From positions 1 to 5,105 of the forward strand of contig NZ_CALCDX010000066.1 of NCBI RefSeq assembly GCF_937900395.1: 5,105 bases of DNA, given 5' to 3'. The DNA is from an uncultured Caulobacter sp. (GTDB lineage Bacteria; Pseudomonadota; Alphaproteobacteria; Caulobacterales; Caulobacteraceae). The translations under genes and the position numbers were made by a program. Positions 1 to 5,105 of this stretch are shown piece by piece (within the stretch, counting starts at the first letter, position 1; each line of letters opens with the position of its first letter). The notes beneath the pieces were generated by a model that was not told the DNA's origin, did not search any database, and saw nothing but the letters and a program-made list of their open reading frames with translations.

Positions 1-415
1 CCTTGCGCTTGGGATTGAGGAACGGGCCCTCGATGTGAACGCCCAGCACGCCGGGGACGCCCGCCTCGATCGCCGCCTCGGTGGCGCGCAGGGCCTTGTC
101 GACGACGTCGAGGTCGTCGCTGATCAGGGTCGGCAGGAAGCCGGTCGCGCCGTAGGCCCGATGGGCCGCGCCGATGGCGGCGATGGTCTCCACGGTGGGC
201 GCGTCATTGAAGAGCACACCGCCGCCGCCGTTGACCTGGGTGTCGATATAGCCGGGAACCAAGAGGCCGCCAGCCAGGTCCTGGCGCTCGGCCCCGGCGG
301 GGACCTCGGCCACCGGGACCACGGCGGCGATCTTGCCGCCCTCGACGATGATGGCGTGATCAGCGACGACGCCGGCCGGGGTCAGGACGCGGCCATTTAC
401 AAGAGCGACCGGCAT
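1..415 (-). CDS. nagA: N-acetylglucosamine-6-phosphate deacetylase, N-terminal part (cut by window edge)
   Basis: This cytoplasmic enzyme removes the acetyl group from GlcNAc-6-phosphate to give glucosamine-6-phosphate and acetate. The window holds the first 138 codons of a protein usually near 380 residues; the frame stays open to the left edge. Reading the minus strand from ATG at 415-413 gives MPVALVNGRVLTP, the amidohydrolase N-terminal beta-sandwich. PGYIDTQVNGGGG follows at residues 54-66 and HIEGPFLNP at 127-135. In the family, the glutamate of the HxEGP motif (E129 here) binds the catalytic metal. The QVN at 60-62 resembles the E. coli Q-x-N form rather than the HxH form with two metals. 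The substrate-binding histidines and catalytic Asp lie beyond the window. The start overlaps the stop of the upstream regulator by one base (TGATG), which suggests translational coupling in one operon; I see no strong Shine-Dalgarno of its own. Confidence 0.95.
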   Translation of the reverse strand, partial: MPVALVNGRVLTPAGVVADHAIIVEGGKIAAVVPVAEVPAGAERQDLAGGLLVPGYIDTQVNGGGGVLFNDAPTVETIAAIGAAHRAYGATGFLPTLISDDLDVVDKALRATEAAIEAGVPGVLGVHIEGPFLNPKRK

Positions 416-1158
416 CAGGACAGGGCGTTCAACTCGGCCACGAAGTCATAGGCGTCGCCGCGATAATAGGACTGGGTGACCTCGACCGCCCGGCCGTCCT
501 TCAGGAAGCCGCGCCGTTCGATCAGCAGGCCGGCGTCCTTGGGAGGAACGCCCAGCAGGTCGGCCTGTTCGGCGGCGAACAGCACGGCCCGCAGGCGCTG
601 CAGGGCCCGCACCGGCCGGTGGCCGGTCGCCTCCAGCGCCTCGTAGAGCGAGACGCCCACCGCATCGACCGAGGGCAGGGCGAAGGCGGCGATCGTCGTG
701 TACTCCACGGCCATGGGCGAGCCGTCCGCGTAGCGGATCCGGGCGAAGCGATAGACCGGCGTGCCGGGTGACAGGCCCAGGGTGAGCGACTCCTCGGGCG
801 TCACCTGACCCTCGCTGCGGCTGATCCATTCGCTGCGGGGAACGCGCCCGCGCGAGATCATGTCCTCGGTGAAGGATGACAGCTTGGAGAAGCTCTTCTC
901 GACCCGCGCGGCGACGAAGGTGCCCGCGCCCTGACGGCGCGTCAGCAGGCCTTCGCTGACCAGGCCGTCCAGCGCCTTGCGCACGGTGATCCGCGAGATC
1001 TTGAATTCGTCGGCTAGGTCCCGTTCCGCCGGCAGGGCGTCGTCGGGGCCCAGAACCTTCTTGTGGATCGCCTCGCGCAGCGCGCGCTGGAGCTGCTTGT
1101 AGAGCGGGGCGTGATCGTCGGCGGCGCCGAGCCCGCCGATCCGTTCCGCGAATGTCAT
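415..1158 (-). CDS. GntR/HutC-family transcriptional regulator of GlcNAc genes (NagR/NagQ-like)
   Basis: This is a 247-residue DNA-binding repressor, the usual length for the HutC subfamily. Residues about 17-82 form the GntR winged helix: APLYKQLQRALREAI, then LPAERDLADEFKISRITVRKAL and the wing RRQGAGTFV. Residues about 95-240 fit the UTRA ligand-binding domain, with the typical RIRYADGSPMAVE and a late AVEVTQSYYRGDAYDF. Known members bind GlcNAc-6-P or glucosamine-6-P and release DNA. I chose ATG at 1158 because GGAGG lies about 10 bases upstream; a TTG seven codons earlier would put that ribosome site inside the gene. The gene is co-transcribed with nagA (one-base overlap) and divergent from the TonB receptor, so it probably controls both units. 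Xanthomonas NagQ and Bacillus NagR (YvoA) are functional analogues of the same family. The exact symbol and effector are inference. Confidence 0.92.
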   Translation of the reverse strand: MTFAERIGGLGAADDHAPLYKQLQRALREAIHKKVLGPDDALPAERDLADEFKISRITVRKALDGLVSEGLLTRRQGAGTFVAARVEKSFSKLSSFTEDMISRGRVPRSEWISRSEGQVTPEESLTLGLSPGTPVYRFARIRYADGSPMAVEYTTIAAFALPSVDAVGVSLYEALEATGHRPVRALQRLRAVLFAAEQADLLGVPPKDAGLLIERRGFLKDGRAVEVTQSYYRGDAYDFVAELNALS

Positions 1159-1168
1159 CGCCCAGCCC

Positions 1169-1173
1169 CCTCC
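1169..1173 (-). promoter_or_regulatory. Ribosome binding site of the GntR regulator
   Basis: GGAGG on the minus strand, followed by further Gs, lies 10 bases before ATG 1158. It decides the start: the longer frame that begins with TTG at 1179 would place this site within the coding sequence. Confidence 0.75.
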
Positions 1174-1209
1174 GCGCAAATCGACGGCGCCCTTCGCCCG
1201 TCTTGGTAA

Positions 1210-1237
1210 CTTATGACCATTTTCATACCAATCACAA
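1210..1237 (-). promoter_or_regulatory. Candidate promoter of the regulator-nagA operon
   Basis: On the minus strand TTGTGA (1237-1232) and CATAAG (1215-1210) are separated by 16 bases; each matches the housekeeping -35/-10 consensus at four of six positions. Transcription would start near 1203, giving a leader of about 45 bases before ATG 1158. Operator box A fills the spacer and touches the -10, a placement that suits autorepression. The call is inferred from spacing and context only. Confidence 0.35.
1213..1230 (-). promoter_or_regulatory. Candidate GntR operator, box A (regulator side)
   Basis: On the minus strand this reads TGGTATG-AAAA-TGGTCAT, two tandem half-sites with an 11-bp period. 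The layout resembles the tandem TGGTATT-N4-TGGTATT boxes reported, as I recall, for the GntR regulator NagQ in Xanthomonas. It points toward the regulator gene, ends 54 bases before its ATG, and lies within the candidate promoter. With one flanking base on each side it matches box C at 15 of 20 positions. Confidence 0.55.
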
Positions 1238-1239
1238 CC

Positions 1240-1265
1240 TGGTCCGCAATTGGTTTCTTTTTGGC
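1240..1265 (+). promoter_or_regulatory. Candidate GntR operator, box B (three phased half-sites)
   Basis: The plus strand reads TGGTCCG-CAAT-TGGTTTC, then TTTT and TGGC. The half-sites begin at 1240, 1251 and 1262, exactly 11 bp apart; the third has one mismatch (TGGC). The box faces away from box A with nine bases between them, so the pair is back to back in the middle of the control region. It is weaker than boxes A and C outside the TGGT core. Confidence 0.4.
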
Positions 1266-1345
1266 CTTGTCATCCGAAAAATTTCCGTCACAGTTCTCTT
1301 CCGAGGCCTGAGAAGTACCCGTTTCTGCGGATCCTCCCAGAAAAT

Positions 1346-1363
1346 TGGTACCAAATTGGGCTT
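1346..1363 (+). promoter_or_regulatory. Candidate GntR operator, box C (receptor side)
   Basis: The plus strand reads TGGTACC-AAAT-TGGGCTT. AAATTGG repeats directly at 1342-1348 and 1353-1359, again an 11-bp period. The left part also forms a perfect 10-bp palindrome, TTGGTACCAA (1345-1354). The box points toward the receptor gene and ends 49 bases before its ATG, mirroring box A on the other side. A repressor bound here would overlap or lie just downstream of the receptor promoter. Confidence 0.5.
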
Positions 1364-1397
1364 GGGGTTCGGCTCCGGGTCCTAGGCCCGGCATAAT

Positions 1398-1403
1398 GGG
1401 GAG
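1398..1403 (+). promoter_or_regulatory. Ribosome binding site of the TonB-dependent receptor
   Basis: GGGGAG lies nine bases before ATG 1413 and supports that start, which is also followed immediately by a good signal peptide. Confidence 0.7.
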
Positions 1404-1412
1404 AAGCCGAGT

Positions 1413-4079
1413 ATGAACAGTTTCCATAAGTCCGTCCTGGCCGCGTCCGTCAGCGTCATGGCCGTCGCGGCCGCCGCTCCGGCCTTCGCGCAAGACAGCA
1501 ACGCCGTCGAGGAGGTGGTCGTCACCGGCATCCGCGCCTCGCTGCTGCAATCCATCGAATCCAAGCGCCGCGCCGACGCCATCATCGATGTCGTCACCGC
1601 CGAGGACGTGGGCAAGTTCCCCAGCGCGAACGTCGCCGAAGCCCTGACGATCGTACCAGGCGTGACCGTGGATCGCGCGTTCGGTCAAGGCGAGAAGGTC
1701 AGCATCCTGGGCACTGACCCGGCGCTGAACCGCACTCTGCTGAACGGCCAGACCGTCGCCTCCGCTGACTGGTTCATTCTCGACTCCCCCGGCCGCACCT
1801 TCAACTACGCTCTCCTGGCCCCGCAGATCGTCGGCAAGGTCGACGTCTACAAGTCGCCCGAAGCGCGCATCGACGAAGGCAGCATCGGCGGCACCGTCAT
1901 CGTCAACACCCGCAAGCCCCTGGACCTGAAGTCTGGCCTGATCGCTGGCGCGGTGAGCTATCTTTATAACGACCGCTCCAAGAAGGGCGACGCCCAAGGC
2001 TCGTTGCTGGTCAGCTGGAAGAACGCCGACCAGACCTTCGGCGCCAGCTTCTCGGTCCAGCGCGCCGAGGACCAGCTGCGCCGCGACGGCGTCGAGAGCT
2101 ACGGCACCATCGCCGCCAACCAGTGGGCGGGCGGCAATCCCGACAACCCGGTCGACTCGCGCACCCGCGGCTGCACCGGGACCTGCGCCAGCACCCTGAC
2201 CTCGAACCTGACGGCCCGTAGCCCGAACGCGTTCGGCGCCTCCTATTTCGAGCAAGGCCGCACCCGCACCACCTACACCACGGCGCTGCAGTGGAAGCCG
2301 ACCGACCAGCTGTCGTTCGAGTTCAATTGGCTGAAGATCAAGGCCGACTACGACAACACCAACCAGTCGATGTACGCCTTCCAGGGCAACACCTGGAACA
2401 GCCTGGGCGCCCTGACCGACCTGACGGTGAACAATGGCGTCGTCACCAAGGCCACGTTCAACAACGCCCTGTCGGTGCTGGACGTCCAGTATCGCGAGGC
2501 CGAGCTCAAGTCCGACACCTACCACCTGAAGGGCGGCTACAAGGGGGACGGCTGGGATCTCTCGGGCGAGATCGGCAAGTCCACCGCCGACGGCGGCACC
2601 AAGCGCCAGGTGTTCCTCGAGTTCCTGAACTGGGCCAACTACACCGTCGACATCAGCGGCGCGCCCAAGAGCGCCGGCAGCCTGACCTACACGACCAACG
2701 TCATGGGTAATCCGGCCGCCTTCGCCACCGATCCGGGCTGGAGCGGCAACCTCGTCTCCAAGCCGACCAGCGACGAGGAGAAGTACGCCCAGATCGACCT
2801 CGGCAAGGACTTCGACGGCGTCATCCAACGCGTCCAGGTCGGCTACAAGCGGCGTGAGCACGAGACCGGCCAACAATATGCCGGCATCGCCATCACCGGC
2901 GTCGCCGCCCCGGCCTCCCTGTTCAGCCCTAGCGAAGTGCCCAGCAACTATCTGAAGGGCTTCGACGGCGTCGGCGACCAGATGAAGAACCGCTTCAGGA
3001 TCAGCGGTCCGTCGATGGTCGACTACGTCCAGAGCGGCAAGTGGCTGCCGGCCGGCGGCAAGCTGCCCACCCCCTCGATCTTCGCCGCCGCCGAGTTCAC
3101 GGCCGGCAACTGGAACATCCAGGAGGACATCGACGCCGCCTACGCCCAGGCCAACTTCAAGGCCGACAACATTCGCGGCAACTTCGGCGTCCGCTATGTG
3201 AAGACGTCGGTGAACAGCGCCGGCTACGTCTGCAAGCCCGGCGCGGCCTGCAACGCCGCCGCCGACTGGACCTGGCAGGTCACCAAGAAGAGCTATGATA
3301 ACGTCCTGCCCAGCGTGAACATCATCGTCGACGCGCGCGAGGACCTCGTCTTCCGCTTCGCCGCGGCCCAGGTGATCGCCCGCCCGAACTATGCCGACAT
3401 GACCAACTACTTCTGGCTGTCGGACGGCATCCTGACCGGCGGCGGCGGCAACCCGGCGCTGGAGCCCTACAAGTCGAGCAACTTCAACGCCTCGGCCGAG
3501 TGGTACTTCCAGCCCCAGGCCATCCTATCGGCGGAGGTCTTCTACAAGGACATCTCCAACTACATTCTGCAGCGCACCCAGCCGGAGTCATACTTCAACC
3601 AGTCGCAGGGCAAGGTCACGACCTACCAGATCAGCCGGCCGTTCAACGCGGGCTCGGCCGAGGTGAAGGGCCTGGCGGTCGCCTATCAGCAGAACTACGC
3701 CTACGGCTTCGGCCTGCTGGCCAACTACACCTACGCCGACGCCTCGGGTCAGGACGGCGCGCCGCTGCCCTACAGCTCGAAGAACCAGGTCAATGTCAGC
3801 CCCTTCTACGAGCACGGTCCGTTCTCGGCGCGGGCGACCTTCACCTGGCGGTCGAAATACTTCACCGGCGTGGACCGCGGCGACAACATGTTCGTCCGGG
3901 CCTCCAAGACGCTGGACGTGACGGCGGGCTACGCGGTGACCAAGAACATCACCGCCTCGGTCTCGGCGCAGAACCTGCTGGACAGCGAGTACTACGCCTA
4001 CGCCAACACCACGGCCCTGCCGCGCGGCGTCTACCGCACGGGCCGCAAGCTGCAGGCCACGTTGAACGTGAGCTTCTAG
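1413..4079 (+). CDS. TonB-dependent outer-membrane receptor, probable GlcNAc/chitooligosaccharide transporter
   Basis: This is an 888-residue ligand-gated beta-barrel that imports substrate using energy passed by TonB-ExbB-ExbD. A Sec signal peptide (residues 1-26, cleavage after AFA) is followed by a TonB box, EEVVVTGIR (33-41). The plug spans about 50-172 (VGKFPSANVAEALTIVPGVTVDR, then LLNGQTVASADWF and GTVIVNTRKPLDL). The rest is a barrel of aromatic-ended strands; it ends KLQATLNVSF, with the terminal Phe recognised by the BAM machinery. It has only four cysteines, in two close pairs (254/258 and 607/613), probably loop disulfides. There is no N-terminal signalling domain, so control is likely by the divergent GntR repressor. 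The nagA context suggests GlcNAc or chitin oligomers, like the Caulobacter receptor published under the name NagA and Xanthomonas NagP. The family is certain; the substrate is inferred. Confidence 0.93.
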   Translation: MNSFHKSVLAASVSVMAVAAAAPAFAQDSNAVEEVVVTGIRASLLQSIESKRRADAIIDVVTAEDVGKFPSANVAEALTIVPGVTVDRAFGQGEKVSILGTDPALNRTLLNGQTVASADWFILDSPGRTFNYALLAPQIVGKVDVYKSPEARIDEGSIGGTVIVNTRKPLDLKSGLIAGAVSYLYNDRSKKGDAQGSLLVSWKNADQTFGASFSVQRAEDQLRRDGVESYGTIAANQWAGGNPDNPVDSRTRGCTGTCASTLTSNLTARSPNAFGASYFEQGRTRTTYTTALQWKPTDQLSFEFNWLKIKADYDNTNQSMYAFQGNTWNSLGALTDLTVNNGVVTKATFNNALSVLDVQYREAELKSDTYHLKGGYKGDGWDLSGEIGKSTADGGTKRQVFLEFLNWANYTVDISGAPKSAGSLTYTTNVMGNPAAFATDPGWSGNLVSKPTSDEEKYAQIDLGKDFDGVIQRVQVGYKRREHETGQQYAGIAITGVAAPASLFSPSEVPSNYLKGFDGVGDQMKNRFRISGPSMVDYVQSGKWLPAGGKLPTPSIFAAAEFTAGNWNIQEDIDAAYAQANFKADNIRGNFGVRYVKTSVNSAGYVCKPGAACNAAADWTWQVTKKSYDNVLPSVNIIVDAREDLVFRFAAAQVIARPNYADMTNYFWLSDGILTGGGGNPALEPYKSSNFNASAEWYFQPQAILSAEVFYKDISNYILQRTQPESYFNQSQGKVTTYQISRPFNAGSAEVKGLAVAYQQNYAYGFGLLANYTYADASGQDGAPLPYSSKNQVNVSPFYEHGPFSARATFTWRSKYFTGVDRGDNMFVRASKTLDVTAGYAVTKNITASVSAQNLLDSEYYAYANTTALPRGVYRTGRKLQATLNVSF

Positions 4080-4092
4080 CGCGCATGGCGTC

Positions 4093-4116
4093 GGAGGCTC
4101 TGGCTCCAGAGCCTCC
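4093..4116 (+). repeat. Perfect 11-bp inverted repeat after the receptor gene
   Basis: GGAGGCTCTGG (4093-4103), two bases, then CCAGAGCCTCC (4106-4116): a complete GC-rich stem that starts 13 bases after the receptor stop codon. No T-run follows, so alone it is not a standard intrinsic terminator. It may protect the mRNA 3' end or assist the terminator 50 bases further on. Confidence 0.7.
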
Positions 4117-4164
4117 GCTCGAGCGCATTGATCCGATCCCCTCCTGACTGCAAGCATGGAGATT

Positions 4165-4197
4165 GGGCGGGATAGCTTGCTGTCCCGCCCGCTTTTT
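4165..4197 (+). terminator. Rho-independent terminator of the TonB receptor
   Basis: GGGCGGGA (4165-4172) pairs perfectly with TCCCGCCC (4183-4190). The stem can extend inward through a T-G pair and AGC/GCT. The tract GCTTTTT follows, with five Ts at 4193-4197. It closes the receptor transcript before the hexosaminidase remnant, which would then need its own promoter or readthrough. Confidence 0.88.
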
Positions 4198-4222
4198 GCC
4201 GCCTGAGTTTTCGCGAGGCCGC

Positions 4223-5023
4223 GTGACCCTGACCCCGCTCCGCATCGCCGCCGTCTCGGCCCTCGCCCTGGCCGCCGTCCTCGCAGCGCCGGCTATGGCC
4301 GCCGAACTGACCTTGACCCCCGCGCCGGCCAAGGCGGTCCGCGCCGAGGGGAGCTTCAAGCTTTCCGCCGCCACCCGCATCCATGTCGCCAAGGGCGATA
4401 TCGAGGCCCGAGGCGTCGCCAACCAGCTCGCCGACCTGATCCGCCGCTCGCGCGGCTTCCGACCCGCCGTCGTCGAGGGCGGACCGACGGCTAGCGCGAT
4501 TGTCCTCACCCACGAGGGCCCTTCCGGCGAGGCGTCTACCCTCGATCCCGGACAGTCGGCGGAGCACCAGATGAGGATGGTCTCCCTGCAGCTCATGCTC
4601 GAGCGCCATGGGGCTCATGTCGAGATCCTGGCGGACCGCTCTCTGGTGGCGACCTACGCCGCGGAGGGTCAGGCCGCTACCGACCAGGCGGCACTCGCCG
4701 CGTGCAACGCGCTGCTCCTGAAACAAAGCTGGCCGGAGGCCGTGGTGGCGCTTTCGACCGGACGCGGGCGGGCGGCGATCGCGGGGCAGGGTGTGGCCAT
4801 CCTCAACAGCTATTTCTGGAAGGCGGAGATAGAGGCCGGACTGCTGGTCGAGCCGGTGCCCAGCTACGTGGTGGAGAAGGTGAGTTACTGGCTGGTGCAT
4901 CCGCCGCACGCCCGCACCACGCCCAAGGTGAAGGCGTTTCGCGACTGGATCATTGCGGAACTGGCGCAGGAACTGGCGCGCGACCCGCAGCACCGCTTCC
5001 TGCCCGCCGAGCCGGAAGCATAA
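4223..5023 (+). pseudogene. Chimeric remnant: GH20 beta-hexosaminidase N-terminus joined to LysR regulator C-terminus
   Basis: This is an uninterrupted 266-residue frame made of unrelated parts. Residues 1-27 are a Sec signal peptide (hydrophobic AAVSALALAAVLAAPAMAAE). Residues 28-104 match the N-terminal non-catalytic domain of family-20 beta-N-acetylhexosaminidases (LTLTPAPAKAV, then ANQLADLIRRSRGFRPAVVEGG). The catalytic barrel with its Asp-Glu pair, several hundred residues, is absent. Residues from about 183 (RAAIAGQGVAILNSYF) to KVKAFRDWIIAEL (235-247) are the end of a GcvA-like LysR substrate-binding domain, without its helix-turn-helix. Residues 105-182 are unclear; 117-149 recall either a receiver domain or an earlier part of the LysR domain. 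All eight internal valines before 4535 use GTC, while ten of eleven after 4640 use GTG. The likely start is GTG 4223 with GAGG four bases upstream; the frame also extends back to 4163, but that lies in the terminator. The product is probably non-functional. A natural deletion or an assembly join are both possible. Confidence 0.72.
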
Positions 5024-5026
5024 GCG

Positions 5027-5105
5027 ATGTGGCCAAAGATCGCCGCCTATCTGCTGGTCATCAACCTCGCCACTTTCATCGCCTTCGCCCATGATAAGCA
5101 GCGCG
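5027..5105 (+). CDS. DUF1294-type small membrane protein, N-terminal fragment (cut by window edge)
   Basis: The first 26 codons read MWPKIAAYLLVINLATFIAF and then AHDKQR, after which the window ends. A hydrophobic helix (about residues 5-21) followed by a D-K-x-R turn is typical of DUF1294 proteins, small inner-membrane proteins of unknown function. ATG lies three bases after the stop of the preceding frame, with GGAAG (5014-5018) eight bases upstream, so the two are probably co-transcribed. This gene is likely the original downstream neighbour of the LysR gene whose tail precedes it. The fragment is short, so the family call is moderate. Confidence 0.65.
   Translation, partial: MWPKIAAYLLVINLATFIAFAHDKQR

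Larger units (their letters stand above)
1159..1412. promoter_or_regulatory. Divergent control region between the GntR regulator and the TonB receptor
   Basis: This 254-base stretch contains no convincing gene. Its core (about 1203-1363) is clearly more AT-rich than the flanking genes, as expected for promoters. It holds three candidate operators built from TGGT half-sites 11 bp apart, listed separately. For the receptor, a weak -35-like TTGTCA (1267-1272) with CACAGT (1289-1294) is possible, but I would not rely on it. A short hairpin (CCGGG 1375-1379 with CCCGG 1387-1391) sits in the receptor leader just before its ribosome site. Confidence 0.85.
4080..4222. other. Intergenic region between the receptor and the hexosaminidase remnant
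   Basis: These 143 bases hold the 11-bp hairpin and the intrinsic terminator. A 20-codon open frame (4085-4147) runs through the first hairpin; it has no ribosome site or recognisable product and is not called as a gene. I find no convincing promoter between the terminator (4197) and the GTG at 4223. Confidence 0.7.

Noticed and set aside
1159..1179. Seven-codon extension of the GntR regulator from a TTG start
   Set aside because: The GGAGG ribosome site lies inside this extension and is well placed for ATG 1158.
1152..1385. A 77-codon plus-strand open frame in the divergent control region
   Set aside because: It overlaps the regulator start, operators and candidate promoter, and has no ribosome site or recognisable product.
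1155..2876. A 573-codon open frame on the minus strand opposite the receptor gene
   Set aside because: It lies antisense to a well-supported receptor gene, has the low-complexity Gly/Val/Leu/Ala/Asp composition typical of antisense GC-rich frames, and covers the promoter region.
4085..4147. A 20-codon open frame with ATG after the receptor
   Set aside because: It spans the 11-bp inverted repeat, lacks a ribosome site, and is short enough to be chance.
4163..4222. Upstream extension of the hexosaminidase remnant from a TTG at 4163
   Set aside because: These codons fall in the terminator hairpin and would precede the signal peptide with 20 unlikely residues.
4076..5092. A 338-codon minus-strand open frame opposite the hexosaminidase-LysR remnant
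   Set aside because: Its composition is rich in Arg, Gly and His with no recognisable domain, and the plus strand has clear family matches and a terminator in the right direction.
1..5105. CRISPR array, tRNA/rRNA, insertion-sequence ends or an undescribed defence system
   Set aside because: I saw no regularly spaced long repeats, no structured RNA signatures, and no transposase or terminal inverted repeats; the gene content is explained by a GlcNAc/chitin locus with one damaged gene.

Overview
The window looks like a GlcNAc/chitin-utilisation locus from a high-GC alphaproteobacterium, most likely Caulobacter or a close relative. The reasons are the strong C/G bias at third codon positions, a very large TonB-dependent receptor used for sugar uptake, and the association of that receptor with NagA, a GntR/HutC-type regulator and a family-20 hexosaminidase. 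The genus is inferred from gene content and style, not from a search.

Layout. On the minus strand, from about 1158 down to the left edge, a GntR/UTRA regulator is translationally coupled (TGATG overlap) to the N-terminal third of N-acetylglucosamine-6-phosphate deacetylase (nagA), which runs off the window. A 254-base divergent control region (1159-1412) follows. It carries several TGGT half-sites spaced exactly 11 bp apart, which I read as operators for the adjacent GntR regulator. On the plus strand, 1413-4079 encodes an 888-residue TonB-dependent outer-membrane receptor. It is followed by a perfect 11-bp hairpin and then a canonical intrinsic terminator (4165-4197).

Downstream of the terminator, an open frame at 4223-5023 starts as a secreted GH20 beta-hexosaminidase: signal peptide plus the N-terminal non-catalytic domain. 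It then changes identity. Its last 80 or more residues are the C-terminal end of a LysR (GcvA-like) substrate-binding domain. The whole GH20 catalytic barrel is missing, and valine codon use flips from all GTC to nearly all GTG across the change. This is best read as a fused remnant left by a deletion or rearrangement. The right edge holds the first 26 codons of a small DUF1294-type membrane protein.

How it works together. The receptor would import GlcNAc or chitooligosaccharides across the outer membrane, the hexosaminidase would have trimmed oligomers in the periplasm, NagA deacetylates GlcNAc-6-phosphate in the cytoplasm, and the GntR regulator senses an amino-sugar phosphate and controls both divergent units. 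In this genome the hexosaminidase step at this locus appears to be broken. I see no clearly new system; the most notable points are the chimeric gene and the 11-bp-phased operator array.
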